Shown here in pieces: positions 25,027 to 39,300 of a stretch of 64,000 nt of DNA. Position 1 is the first letter of the stretch. Each line of letters begins with the position of its first letter. The notes under the pieces are model-generated. The model had not been told where the DNA came from. It was given only the letters and a program-made list of their open reading frames with translations, and ran no database searches. The position numbers were made by a program, and so were the translations under genes. Origin of the DNA: Tetracentron sinense (lineage: Eukaryota; Streptophyta; Magnoliopsida; Trochodendrales; Trochodendraceae); assembly GCA_015143295.1 (NCBI GenBank), contig CM026554.1:54930627-54994626 (forward strand), read 5' to 3'.

Positions 25027-25590
25027 TTAGCAGAAACCCGTGCAATGTACGGTTGTAAATAAAAAATTTCAAGATTTAATTATAAAATAAATTCAATATA
25101 TCTCTATACATTTTTTCTATGTCCCTCTTATCACAATCCCCTAAATTATCTCTCTAGATTCTCTTTTGCTCTACCCCTCTTATCTCTCTTTTTCCCTTTT
25201 ATCACAATCTCCTAAAATCTCTTTACGAATTGCTCACTTATCACAATCCCCTAAATTATTTCTCTACGAATTAAGGGAGACGTGTGTGAGTGATGAAGCT
25301 TTTTTTTTCCTGAGAGAGAGAGTTAATGGTTAAGATTAGAGATAGAGTCTTGAAGGGAACAATCCCCTAAAATCCTTCAAATAATTTTTGAATTGAGAGG
25401 GAGATGTGAGAGAGAGAGAGAGAGTTAGGTTGAGATTAATAAGGGAGTCACATGGCATCCTTAAAATAGAACTCATAGGATTTTTGAAATTAAAGATTGG
25501 AGAGCAAAGAGAGAGGGTTAGGTGTCACTTATATCTTGGGGGTTAGGTGGCACATATTTCTTTATATTATAGATAGATTATAGTAGTAGA
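25027..25590 (-). mobile_element. Helitron-like unit 4 (divergent body)
   Basis: On the minus strand it ends in a related hairpin (CCGTACATTGCACGGG), then CTAA followed by T, a valid CTRR end. Its body differs from the other units and includes CTCTTATCACAATCCCCTAA repeats and a GA tract at about 25405-25425. The right end, minus-strand 5' TCTACTACTATAATC, starts directly against the CTAA end of unit 5. Confidence 0.55.
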
Positions 25591-26117
25591 TTAGAAGAGA
25601 CCCTGTGCGATGCACGGTAATAATTAAGAATATCTAAAATTAAATGATACTATTTATTTATTTAAATATTAAATAATATATTTTAAGAATATTTCATAAA
25701 TTTTATTTTAATAGTATAAGTTTTTTATTATTTGATATATATTATTATCTGTATTAATTAATTAAATTTATAATAATAATTTATTATTATTTTAATAACA
25801 CTTATAAGAAAATCATAAGTTTTTTAGTATTAAACTTAAATTAATACACCCAAGAGTTGGAGATAAGACGGAACTCTACAATTATTAGTAGAGATAGATA
25901 GGGCTCTAAGATTAGATAGTAGGTCCCAAACCGAGAGGAGTCTACAATAGTGGAGATAGAGAGAGATCTAGGATGAAATAATGGGTCCCGAATTTGAACG
26001 GTGAAAATTAAAGAGAAAAGCCACATGTCATCTTTAAAATAGAACTTATGAGATTGGAGGGATTGAAGTTTGGAGAACAAAGAGAAAAGTCTTATTTCTT
26101 TAGATTATATTAGTAGA
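25591..26117 (-). mobile_element. Helitron-like unit 5
   Basis: Minus-strand 5' end TCTACTAATATAATC is preceded by A (complement of 26118); the 3' end is hairpin CCGTGCATCGCACAGG, GTCTCTT, CTAA, T. Both ends fit Helitron insertion between A and T. No helicase or Rep gene is present, so the unit is non-autonomous. Confidence 0.62.
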
Positions 26118-27349
26118 TATAGATAAGTAGTAGATTACATTACTACTGCCACATACTTTTTACTAAAATTAGGACTACCAAAGGGGAAGAAAGGATTTGA
26201 GATTGAAAGACACAGGTCTTCCAAGCCTGTCCCTCACTTATAAGTATAAGAGTGCGTCCTTAGCCCTTGAGGGCCTGAAAGCTATGTATCTACTATCTCA
26301 GGCCCTTGTTTTTTTTTTGTTAAGAACCAAGCCCTAGCTTCAATGGGCTAGGGCCTAAAAAAGGAAAAAAGAATGCATACAACTCCACTGATTGTCAACT
26401 TGAAATTAAACTTCTTCCTTTATCTAATTTCATTTTGAGACGACACAGCAACACAAATAGTAGGACAACAAAGTTTTTATTTATTTTTAAATAGGTGGCA
26501 GTGTAGAATATTTTACTTAAGTAAAAAATAGTACAATATAATATAACTTATTATGTAATGAAATTATATATAATATACTCTTTATTATGTGTTTTAGCAA
26601 TGCGCTTTTTATATTATATTTATATTTAATTTTGACACAGGATTAACGTGTTGTATAAAGTACCCCAGAAAACAACATGTTGCTATGTAAAATATATAAC
26701 TAATATATTTATAATATAGAAAAAAAAATATAAATATTATTATATGTGTTAATAATTATATAGTAGAGCATGTGGCAGATTGGACCAAGTAGGGCAAGCT
26801 CTAGCCCAACCTCAAGTTAGATGGACTTACAAATTTAACCTTACCTACCCTGTGGGAATTGAAAAAGAAAAAAGCCAATAAATTTATGTACTTGGAAGGG
26901 TTAGGCTGGGCCGGATATCCTCATTAACTTAAATGAGAGCTCCCCCAAACCTTATAGGCTTATATTTAAAGAGTTAGGATGGTCTCTAGCTATAGCAAAA
27001 ATCTCGATAACTGCAATGCTAACATGGGGCCTAATAACTGATACAAGGAAACATGAGAAACGTATAATAAACTCTCAAAGTTATAGAGACCGTCTTCCTA
27101 AGTCATATTTATACTCTCAAAATATTCCATTTTCTTTCTTATATTACTGTCTAAATGGACCCGAAAAGATAACCCGAAACCGAAAAGAAGGAGAAAAAAA
27201 AAAAAAAGGCAAAAATGAAAATTGAACGTGCCTCTCGCATCGGGACCTCTCCTTTTACAGAGCTGCGTGCGCATTAAGCGCTGTGCGTGCCGAATCTAAA
27301 AATTAGAGAAGTTAAAAAGGTGGAAGGAGAGTAGAAAGAGAGAGTGGCC
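26118..27349. other. Intergenic and promoter side of the UKL gene
   Basis: AT-rich sequence with no recognised gene. The last 150 bases before 27350 are GC-richer and end in a purine-rich leader (GGAGAGTAGAAAGAGAGAG). No clear TATA box was found. The short frame at 27016-27225 is probably chance. Confidence 0.5.
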
Positions 27350-30300
27350 ATGTCGGAGATGGATTACGCGATGGAGGCAGCTTCTGGTGCGCACTTCTCC
27401 GGTCTCCGTCTCGACAGCCTCTTCGCTTCTTCTTCTCCTCGTTCTTCGCTTTCATCTTCAACCCTAGCCGATTCTGACGCTCTCAAACAGCCTTTTGTTA
27501 TCGGTAATTCAACGATACATAAACCTTAATCTTCTCTTATCGCATTTAGGTTTCTCTGCAACTTCTTCTGGATCATTCTCTCCATGCTCATTTGTTTTTC
27601 GATTCTTTGATCTCTCGATTTCCTTCATTTATTTTTTGCTATTATCGGTGTTCTTTTTTTTGTCGAGATTTCCTTTTTTTTGGTTCATCTGATTGTTTGT
27701 GCTGGGAGGATTCGTTTGAGTTCTCTGTCTCTTCCATTTTTTTTCATGGTTATTTTGCTGCTTTTGTGATACATTTTCTTTATATATGTTCTTTGGGGGG
27801 GAATTGAGTAGGAGTTTCGGGAGGTACGGCATCCGGTAAGACGACGGTGTGCGACATGATCATTCAACAGCTTCATGATCATCGGGTTGTACTTGTCAAT
27901 CAGGTGACTAGGATTTCCTGCTCAATTTGTTGATTTAGAGAAGAAATTATTACTTATTAGTGAACGCATTTGATTTTAATGAGTATGTAAATTTTATTGC
28001 GTCTCATCTTTGTTATGTTGAATAGAATGGGGTATTTAAATCGTTGTTATTGGCTTAAGAAAGGCCTTTATGAATCTTTATCCAATTTTCCTTCATTGTC
28101 TTGAATCTTAATTCACTTACTTTATTTTTTTGACTTCTGAGAGATATTTATGCTGTGAAGTAAAGTAAGCTCCTCAAGCTAGTTAGAGAAATTTTAAGAT
28201 GCTATTAGCTCGCCTTTTTTCAGATAGAAGGGAGCATATGATTTCTTATTTTGTTTTTTTTTTTCTTTCTCGCAGTGGAGCTGCTGCCTTGCTAGGAAAT
28301 GTAGATCATTTAGAGGGAAACGCTCTACTTGACATCTCTGTTCTGAGCTAGAAAGAGTTGTAACCATTAAATAAATAACAATTCCTTGCATACACTTTGA
28401 CTTTTCCGGGTTATCAACCTTTTTTAGTTAGTGGATGACCCTTAAACACGCACTTTAAGAAATATGTCAATATTCGTTTTCTGGGGTTGCCCATATTCTG
28501 AATGAAGCATGCAGAGTCACACCCAATAGTGCACACTGAAAGAGAAAACATGGGGTTATAACTTAATGGAACTTGAATGGGGACTTTCTACCAAATAACT
28601 AGCTGGCATGTAAATATGTAATGTACAAGAAAACATGATGTGAAACTATGCTAAACTAGAATGTTTAGGTATCTTGGATCTTAGTATGTAATGAACGAGT
28701 TGTATCATGTAAATTCTATATGCATAAGAATAAACAAGAACAATTACCAAAGGGCTCAATTTTTTTTAAATATTTATTTTGGTAATCAAGCAAATATATA
28801 TATATATAATGAGAATAACAAGGATACAGGGACATAGGGACATGCAAACATGGAAAGTAAGAGCTTACAAACAAATAAACTCAAAAGCAATCGAGAGTAG
28901 TATGCATGCCCTCCTCGCCAAACTTCTCCTGCCATGTGGAGATCAACCCAGCACTAACCTTAGCTCCTCCCCCGTGCTTTGAAGACATGCCCACTCCAAA
29001 ATAACCAACCGAATGTGTGCATAGATGTGAGCTGGGGGCAATGTTGTGTCCTCAAACACTCTAAGGTTTCTCTCTTTCCATATCATCCATGATACGACTA
29101 CAGGGAGAATCGATCAAATCACCTCGCAAGTACCATCCACACAGAACAAGGACCAACAAGATAAAAAATTGTGAAAGGTCCACACCCATGCGGGAAAGGA
29201 AATATCTTCATATACAAAACACAATAGGACACTGCAAGAGCAAATGGTCCATGGACTTCTTCGCTTGGAGGCACATACAGCATCGGTTAGCCATCCTTCA
29301 CCCTCTATGCTGTAAGTGATCTCATGTGAGAATCTTATTCAATGTTGCATTCCGGAGAAAGAAAGATACATTCGAAGGAATACCCGGATTCCATAGAATC
29401 CGATAAGGAAATAAACCCGAGGGAACCTGACTAATTGATTGTAAAAGTGATCGTATTGAAAAACGACTGTTGTTGCTTTTAGACCAAACCCTGTAATCCC
29501 CAATCTCAGAGCATGGGGAATAAGAACTTATGCGAGCCAAAAGTATTGACACTTCATCAATTTCCCAATCATTTAAGTCGGGTCTCAACTTCGGACAGCA
29601 CACCACCCCCTCTCCCTGTCTCTCAAAATAGTCCCCTACCACTGCCTCCCTATCCTTCCTATCCGTGGCTAACAAAAAAGTATGACCAAAACCATCATGG
29701 AGCCTAGTATTTCCACACCATACATCCTCCCAAAATCTCACCTCCGATCCTAGACCCACTCTAAACTTGAACTTGGGCTCAACCAAGCTACAGTTGCCAT
29801 GATACCCTTCCAAAGTCCCAATCCATGGGAACCCCTAACCCAAAAAGGGCTCAGATTCTATCATCAAACTAGTGGGATATGTAAACAATTGACGCTTAGG
29901 CAGTTCCCAAGGCTCATATCATATACAACCATTAAAAGATAAATTACTAGAATTTGAAGTCACAATAATATGCTTAGTAGACAAAAAGAATTCCGCAAAT
30001 GAGAGCCAAGTAAGTTTGATCTACCTTTTATTTTTAGTGCAACAGTGCAACTCAGGAGGTACAAATTGCACTTGCCATACCATCTTCCACTAGAGTCTTG
30101 AATGATAATGTAAGTTGCAAAGAAAGTCAAGGTTTTAGTGAGGCAACTATAGAGGATTAAATTCAGGAACAAGGTAAAAGACAAAGATGATGATGGAGCG
30201 AATCACTGCATCCTTTCTCAAAGATAAGACTAGTATATGGATCAGCCAGTTGGATTCTCGTTGATACAAAACATATAATAAGGAAGAAGACACAATAGTG

Positions 30301-33300
30301 ATGCCACTTGTCGAGTTGTCGTTTCCGGGATACTTGTAGTAGTATGATCATTTTATGTTACATGCATTTCAGCAACTACACCAATTGCTCTATTTGTGTT
30401 TGTTTGAGGTTTGGGATCCAATAATTTGTCTTTATCCGCACATTGTGTCTATGGGTGATACATTGACTGTTGATTTTTCTAATTCTTGGAAATATCTCAT
30501 TGCACTTACTACTAAGCTTAATGTCGTTGTGTGATGCAATGATCAGCTGAAAGACTGTTTGATGCTTTCGCATGGGGTGGGTCTTTGGAAAGGAATCATG
30601 ACAGTGGCTAATTTTCTAGATCATCACGTAAGATTCAAGGTTGGGGATGGACTCGGTACTCATTTTTGGATAGATCTATGGTGTGGCCAGTCTAGGCTTA
30701 AGGACGATTTTGGAAAATCTTCCTCGCCCTTAACGAAGAAGCCTCGGTGGCTGACTGTTTTGAGGGAACGGGGAGTGAGTTAGTTTGGTGTCTTAGATTG
30801 AGGATAAAATTTATTGATTGGGAGGTTGAGGAATTGCAAAATCTTCTGGCTCGCTTGTATGCCTCCCCCTATGCATCTAGACTAGAGACCGTAGGATTTG
30901 GTCTAGAAGCAACAATGATCGGTTTTCAGTGAGATCTTTTTTACAAACCTTTGACCAACTACCTTTGCCTTCCTTTCCATCTAAGATTGTTTGGTCTCCT
31001 TGCGTGTCATCGAAGATGTCTTTCTTCCTATGGTCCGTAGATCAAAATAAGATTCTTACAATTGATCACTTAAAGAGTGGAGTATGGCAAACCATTGTTT
31101 TTTGTGCTTGATGGAGGAAGAGTCAGTAGATCACTTGGTCTTGCACTGTCCGGTTGCTTTTGGATTATGAAGATTTTTCTTCTCCTGATTAGGGTGGATT
31201 GGAACCTCCCTCTCTCCTTTCTGAGTTTGTTATCGGATTGGCAATTGATGACACTGGTGGGTGTCAAAGTAGCTATCTGGACTATTTTTCTTGGAGCTAT
31301 CTCATGGTCCATCCGGAAAGAAAGGAATAGTCGCTCCTTTGACAATTCCTCCTCTCCAAACTCCTGAATTCTTACTCTGATTTGGCGCTTGATCGTGGAA
31401 TGGGTGTCCCTCAGCCACCAGGGGGCGAATGTGGGTGATCTGTTGTTTTGAGAAATTAGACCTTGTATCCATCACATGTTCTATGTTTCCTTTGTTTGCT
31501 TTTTCCCCTGCTTCTCAGTTTACTCACTCGTAAACTGCTTGTATTCTCTTTGTTATTCTAATATAATTACTATTTACCGATAATAAAAAGACGGTCTGAT
31601 CCTACTGCACTAGGTGAGTCAGTTGACATGGAAATACACTTTATTTATTTATTTTGATATCATAATCATGTTGGAGTAATATGCTGTATGTTTCTAAGAT
31701 AGGCTTGTATTGTGATGTAACTTTGCCAGCATAGACTTGCTTTTTTCGGTTGTTACTTCTTTTATCTCCTTATTTTTATTTTATCTCTCATGTTTAACAA
31801 ATATTTACATCGTTATAGATTAAAAAAAATTGTTACTAATATTTTTCCTCAAATAAATGTTGCGGCTATTGTATAGGATTCATTCTACCGTGGTTTAACG
31901 GCTGAAGAATCAGAACATGTCCATGAGTATAATTTTGATCATCCTGGTAATAATCTTATGGACTAAGCTTATTATTTTGTCTGTTGCTTGATTTATGATT
32001 GAAAATTAAGCTTCACAGTATTTTTTTCCTCCTCGCTCATTTTATGGTGCAACCAGCCTTTGGTAAGATTTTTAGAACCATATAAATTTTTTTAAACGGG
32101 GTATTTTTTTTAAATTGTAGATGCTTTTGACACTGAACAACTTCTAGAGTGCATTGGCAAGCTCAAATGTGGACAGTCTGTTCATGTTCCAATTTATGAT
32201 TTTAAGAATCATCGGCGGTGTTCTGAAAGTTTTCGACAGGTATGTAACATGCTGAAGTACAAGTGTCTCTTTGTCTGAGTTGGTCAACAAATCTTGGGTT
32301 CAAAACCCATTTGCTTCTTTGAGTGATCTTGTTAAAAACAGGCTTACCGGGTGGCAACACCAGACATTTTAAAAGGCTATGCCAATGGCTCAATTGATTG
32401 GCACAACACAATGCACCAGAACCATGTCGTTGTGGGTTCGATCCTATTTTACCTAGCTAAATCATAAAAAAAGAAAAAGAAAATTGAAAACATGCTGAAA
32501 TTCTGAGTCGTGATCAATAAAGATTCATCAACTTAATCACATTGTGCCTTCTTAATATGGTAATATGGTATTCAAAGGCTTACTCTTGGAATTTTACCAA
32601 GAGTAAGACTCTTCGATCCCATTTTACCCAGTAAAATTATATAAAAAAAAAATGCTGAAATGCTGAATCGTGATCAATAAAGGTCCATCAACTTAGTGAC
32701 ATTGTGCCTTCTTATTATGGAATGGTGTTCTATTAAGCGTGATGGGGAAGATGTGGGAGCGTTGTTGAGTTGAGATGAGGTTGTGGGATCTACTCAGTTT
32801 GTTCTTAGTTCCGTTTTTTCTTTATGTTTTTATTTGAGTTTACATTCCTTGTAAACTCCCTCTAGCTGTAACTGTTTTGCTTTTAGCTTTTCTTAATATA
32901 AATCTTGATTATCAATCAAAAAAAATAAGGTATTCAAAGTCTTACTCTTGGAATTTTTTTATATACATGTTTTAACTTTTCCTTTGGTTTCTTCCCCTTG
33001 GAGCTGGTTTGAAGGGATTTATCTTAACTCTTAAGTACTCAAGATGTGATAACTCTTTAGTAATACCTATTAGTGTTCAAAATCATTCTTTTTAAGTCAA
33101 TAGGTAGAGTTGAATTGAAGACTCCATCAAGTTCACTTGAACATTTGATATAGTCTTTAAAACTTGAATATCAAGTGTTTCTTTTTTCTTTTATCTATAA
33201 CATTGAAAATTTGTTATGAAGCAAAAATGAGATACAAGAGGACGGTACATGGGGTATTCTATGAAGCTAGATGTTGAAAAGGCCCACGACCTTGTGAATT

Positions 33301-36300
33301 GGTTTTTCTTGGAGTATATGTTGAGGATGGTACACGGGGTATTCTATGAAGCAGAAGGGATTGCTGTAGAGGGCTTCAACGCAGGTTGGCATGAACTGTC
33401 AGTATCTCATCTTCAATTTTGTAACAATAGACTCATTATGATAGACGTTTCCCTTATCAGTTGAGTTCTTAGATGCATCCTCATCTGTTTTGAAGCCTAG
33501 GCCTAAAGATTAGAGTAAATTAAAGTGAGAGTTTTGGGTGACTACCTCCTTTCTATCATCTTCTCTGGGTTTTCTGCTTGGGGCCAGCCATAAGCACCCT
33601 TTCGTCTTAGAATTTGGTGATTGATTGTGCAGGGAAGAGGTTAGTAGGGTGGAAGCAGTCCTTCTTTCAAAGGAGGGAGCTCACTTTAATCAATAGTATA
33701 CTTGCAGGTATGACCACCTATCTTTTGTCTCTCCTTACCATTCCTGCTTTCGTGGCAGACCACCTAGAAAATCTCCAATGAAATTTCTTGTGGAATGCCA
33801 GGGATGATATTGATAATATCATTAGGTGGAGTGAAAACGTATTTGCATGCCCAAGAAAGAGGGGTTTGGGTCTGAGACCGTTTTGGAAAATGAATACACT
33901 GCTCTTGGGAAAGTGGCTATGGGGATTTTGGTGTAGACAGAATTGCTTAATCGTTGGAATAGTAAGGAGGTGGAGTTGGTTATATCATATATGATGGGGT
34001 TCGAAAGGTTTTCCTAAATGGGTGGGAAATGGGTCAGAAGTTTGTTTTTGGTAAGATTTATGGTGTTGGGCCAAACGCATCAAGGACGAATTTGGAAACT
34101 TATTCCTTTTTTCCCGAGATAAGGATGTGTCAGTGGCGGATTGTTAGAGGTGTGGAACAATGAGGTGGTTTGGTGTCTGAAATTGACATGTTACCACAAT
34201 CACAATGTCATCAACATTGACAATTAGAGTTGTAAATTGTAATTAGTTGTCCATGACGTCTCACACAGAGAGTATGACTCAGTGAATAACCCATCTTCAT
34301 CATGGTATGATTGAATCTCTCGAACTAATCCTGGGGTGACTGTTTTGGACCATAAATTGACTTTCTTAATCTGTGGACTTTTCCATTACTGTTGGAAATC
34401 TTGAACCCTGGAGGAGTAATATTTCAAATGTTGCCTTAGGTTTTCTGGATGTTTTCATGAAAACAAAAAATGAGCACTTATATCTTGTATAAATCAAGCA
34501 TCCATATATGAAATCTAGTGTCTATGAATCTGCTTTGACTTTTAGTTTCCATGCATCATACCAACATCTTTCTTTTTCATTGGAATGCATCATATGTGAA
34601 GTTCATATATTTTTTTTAATCGTTAACTCAAATATATTAAATAAATGGATCAACAGTTTATAGGGATGTAAACTAAGAACAAAGAGTGCAAAATATCAAA
34701 ACAGAGGAAAGAAGAGAGAACAACACAAAGTAACACTGTAGCAACCAACTCCCTCCTCACAGGTGAAGGGTATCCCTCACTTCTTAACCCAACTGAGAAG
34801 ATGAACAACAATCCACAATCTACTACTGCTCCCGTGACATGATATGCTGAGATGAGGAAGAGAAATTGTCAAATACACGACCATGTCTCTCTTTCCAGAT
34901 AGCCTATGAGATTGCACTGGACAAAATGTCCAGATAGTTTCCTTAGCACCCACCAAAGTTATCAAATCCCAACTAGATAAGAAGCTCAGAAGGGAGAACG
35001 GGAAGACCCACTCCACACCCAACCGAGACAAGAAAAATGCCCAGAGCATAGGCGAACGGACATTGCAGGAGCAAATGATTCACATTTTCTTCCGCATTCA
35101 GGCACAAATAGCAATGGTTAGCGAAACTCCACCCTCGCCTCTTTAACTGATCCGTAGTGAGAACCTTATTTAATGCTGTGGACCAGAGGAAGAAGGATAC
35201 CTTCGTGGGAACCTGGTTAGTCCACACAACCGCATAAGGAAATGAGCGTTGTTGCTTCGAGTCTTCTCAGTCATTTAGGTCCCTCCTTAACCTAGGACAC
35301 CAGACAATACCGCTACCTAATCTCTCCACACACTTGACAATAGAAGCCCCCCCTGATGGAGAGCCAGAGGAAAAATAGATCCAAAATTATCTTTAAGCCT
35401 CGACTTGCCACACCAGATATCGTGTCAAAACTGAATGTCAACCCCATTATCCAGTTTGAACTGAACGAAAGGATTTAAAGACTTAGCCACACCCATGATA
35501 CCTTTTCATAGATCCACCCTGTGGGGGCCTCTGACCCCCCTGGGTAACCAAGATGATGCAAGACCATATTTAGCCACTATCACCTTCTGCCAGAGACTCT
35601 CCCGCTCCTCACCGAACCGCCAAACTCATTTTCCTAATAGAGCCTTATTTATGATACTAAGAGGAGCAATGTTGAGGCTCCCTGCTACTATAGGTTTGCA
35701 AATTTGGTTCCATTTTACCATATGGTATACTCTTGGTCACCCCGCCCATGCCAAAGAAAATTACCCCGGAGACGCTCAAGGGACATGGCAATGGACCGGG
35801 GGATGGCTAGGGTGGGGAGATAATAGGTTGGGAGGCTACGAAAATTACTCTTGATAAGGGTTAGCTTACCACCTTTGGAGAGAAGGCGGGACTTCCAGCC
35901 TGCAAGTCTTAAGGAAAAATAATCTAGAACCGGAGTCCAAACGGCTTTGGATTTGAAAGGAGCCCCTAGCAGGAGGCCAAGGTAAGAGGAGGGAAGAGAC
36001 CCTTTTAAGCAACCTAGGTAGCTAACTAGGAGATCAAGATGGGGAATATCTTCGACATGCACAATTTCACTCTTACCCAAGTTAACTTGGAGACCTGACA
36101 CTGCCTTCAAACATCTCAAGATGCATCGGAGATTGATGAGTTGGGAGCAGGAGACACCACAGAACACTAAAGTGTCATCTGTGAATTGTAGGTGTGAGAT
36201 ACTAAGTCGCTCCCAACTGACAGAAAAGCCTTCAAGCAACCGCCCGTTCGCACGGGCCAACATCCGGCTTAGGGTCTCCGACACGATGAGGAATAAAGTC

Positions 36301-39300
36301 GGGGACAATAGGTCCCCCTACCTTAACCCCTTGGAGCTACGGAAGAAGCCTTTAAAGCTCCCATTGAGGAGGATCGAAAATGAGGCAGAGGAGACAAGCT
36401 AATATCCACGAACGCCATCGAGACCCAAACCCCATGCTACCCAACACATAGAGGAGGAACTCCCAGTTAACATTATCATAGGCATTTTTCATGTCAATCT
36501 TGCAAACAAGGCCAGGGGTGTTAGATTTCAGACGCTCATCGACACATTAATTTGCAATAAGAATGCTATCTAAAATTTGTCTCCCTCTTACGAAGGCGCC
36601 TTGATTTGGGGAGATAATGGATCCCAAGACACTTCGAAAACGGATGGCCAACACTTTTGCTAAAATTTTATAAGCACTACTGACTAGACTGATCAGACAG
36701 AAATCTTTCAGGCCCTGGGCCCCAGACCTCTTTGGAATCAGGGTCACAAAGGTATTATTGATCGCCCGATCAAAAGACCTCGACTCATGAAGTTCCTACA
36801 AGACGGCTAATAAGTCCCTCCCCACAATGTCCCAACACACTTTGTAAAATTCAATGGAGAAGCCATCAGGACCAGGGGCCTTGTTCCCTGCTATGGATTG
36901 AATAGCACTCAAACGTCATCTTCCCGGAGTGGTTGTTCCAACTCCTCATTTTGAGCTGGGGTGATGGAGTCAAATGGAAGGCGGAGTTTAGGACACCACA
37001 AGACTTTCTCTAAGCACATGTCCTTATAGAATCCGACCACACTATCCTCAATACCTTTTTGATTAGCTTCCTTGTCTCCTTCCTACTTCCCTAGAAGAAA
37101 ATTAGCTTACTAAATGTGTAGAGTTTGCAGTCTGATAACTTCCTTCAGCACAGTGGCTAGGCTGGTCCTCTGAATAACCTAGAAATCCAATAGTGCAGTT
37201 ATTGTTTAATTCTGAAGTTATAGGTCTCTTTGAAGATTTAAATATTGTGGAATGTTACAATTACCATTTTGTAGTCTCACTAAACTTTTTTTGAGAGATC
37301 CAGGTTTAGACATATGAGTAAGCTCTTTATTTACTAATTAAAACATACTTTGGCAGGTAAATGCATCTGATGTTATTATTTTGGAGGGGATTTTGGTTTT
37401 CCATGACCAACGTGTCCGCAATTTGATGAATATGAAGATTTTTGTTGACACAGGTCTCTTTACTTTTTATTTTTTTTACAGTTACGTTTTATTATAGTAT
37501 AGCATTATATTTGTTATTTATAGTAATGGCTTTGCTGATTGTTATAGTTGTTTGTATCCCCTCTTTATCTTGTTAGAGTGATTGTCCTAATAATAATGAT
37601 GTTTATGCATACGGTTAGATTAGGGAACGGTTGGGCGTAGGGAGTGCCCGATGACTGAGCAGCGTTTTACATTATATATTGTATTTATAGTAATGGCTTT
37701 GCTGATTGTGATAGTTGTTTGTGTCCCATCTTTATTTTTGTTGTAGTCATGGGTTGGGACTTTTGCACATCTCTTGAAGGGTGATTTTCTTAATGAATAA
37801 TGATATTTTAAAGACTAAGTTAAAAAAAAAAAGATACAACACAAAAACAAATGAAGATAAGAAAAAGCTACAAGAAAGGTCGGGCAGATAACTAGGATTA
37901 CTCTCTTGCAGGTAGGGATGAAGGATGATGATTTTCAACTCTATAGACATTGGCCTACCATGAACTTTGATAATAAACAACAGAAATGGTGTTGATCCAT
38001 CCAATCCAACCCACCGGATGTTCCATTCGTAATGGAAAGAATGGAAGATTCTCCCATTGCCTCTTCAAGTGGGAGTGATGGCAAGTAATCCAAGAAGCTT
38101 TAAGCCACTCTGCACTCTTGCTTGTTTTCAGTAGACATGTTAACTCTCCTCTCCTCCTTGCTATAGGGACCAGTGGACCACCAGTAGTAGCAAAGGTGGG
38201 TTTTTGAAACTCGAATCATACACATCCCTCTTCATAGTATATGTATTGATTGAATTATGAATGAATCAAACCTATCACACCCTCAACAAAGAATATATGA
38301 AGCCTTATCCATACCAATATAATTTCATTATAAGTTGGACAAAGATAATGAATGGAATGCAACTTAGAACATAAATAGGATTGAGGCGGTAGTTAAGATT
38401 GATGACCAGGAGATCTTCAAAAGTGATCAATTTTTGTTTCTCGGTTCAATTATTTACAAGGATGGAGAGATTAAGTAAGATGCTTCCTACAAAATTGGAG
38501 TTGGGTGGCTATAGTGGGATGTGATGCTCTGGGACTGATGCATCTAATCAAACTAAAAGGAAAATTTATAAGACAATGATAAGATCAGCTATGCTTTATA
38601 GAGGAGAATGTTGGGCAACCAAGAAGCAACATATGCATAGAATTAGTATAAGTTGAGAATGTTGAAATGGATAAGTAGAAAGATGAGATTATAAATGAGC
38701 TCATTTAGAGAATCTAAAGTTGCTCCAATCATCAACATCAATGCGTTATCCCAAATATTTGGGGTTGGCAACATGATTCATTTTCCACCATTTCCCTCTA
38801 TTAAAAGTCAAGGCTTCGATCAAATCTTGATGTAAAATCTTTTTGCAATATCAATTGAATGGAATGATGTGTGTTGTCCGGTTGAAGGAGGTGGGTTAGG
38901 GATTAGGCCCCTTTATGAGATGAACTAAGCTTTGCTAGGTAAATGGTTGTGGAGATTTGGGAGGAGAAGGAGAGCCTATTGAGGCATTATGAATTCTGAA
39001 GGAGGTGAGAGGTTCTTATGGTGTTGACATGTGAAAAAGGCAATTTGAAGTTTAAAGAAGATTTCATTAAGCATGTCAGGTTGAAAGTGGGGAGGGAGAA
39101 TGATGTTAATTTTGGGTGATCTTTGGGGTTAATTTTCCCTCACTTTATTCGATGGCTCTTGACAAATCTTGTGTGGTTGGTAATGAGGTGACTTGGTGCC
39201 CTAGGTTTAGTAGGGGGCTGAATGACTGAAAGATTGCAGGTTTTGTTAATAATCTAAATCGTCTCAATTTGGTTAGGTTGAACTTACTTGCTAGAGATGC

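Noticed and set aside
24784..26080. Recurring minus-strand frames of 72 and 79 residues with similar sequence
   Set aside because: The similarity comes from the repeated Helitron-like units; they lack a domain or coding signature.
32378..32460. tRNA gene
   Set aside because: A and B boxes are present, but the sequence does not fold into a proper cloverleaf with an acceptor stem, and it is followed by an A-rich tail and target duplication, so it is a SINE.
36547..36747. Functional reverse transcriptase gene
   Set aside because: The frame ends at a stop inside the polymerase domain, with further stops and shifts before and after; it is a dead LINE copy.
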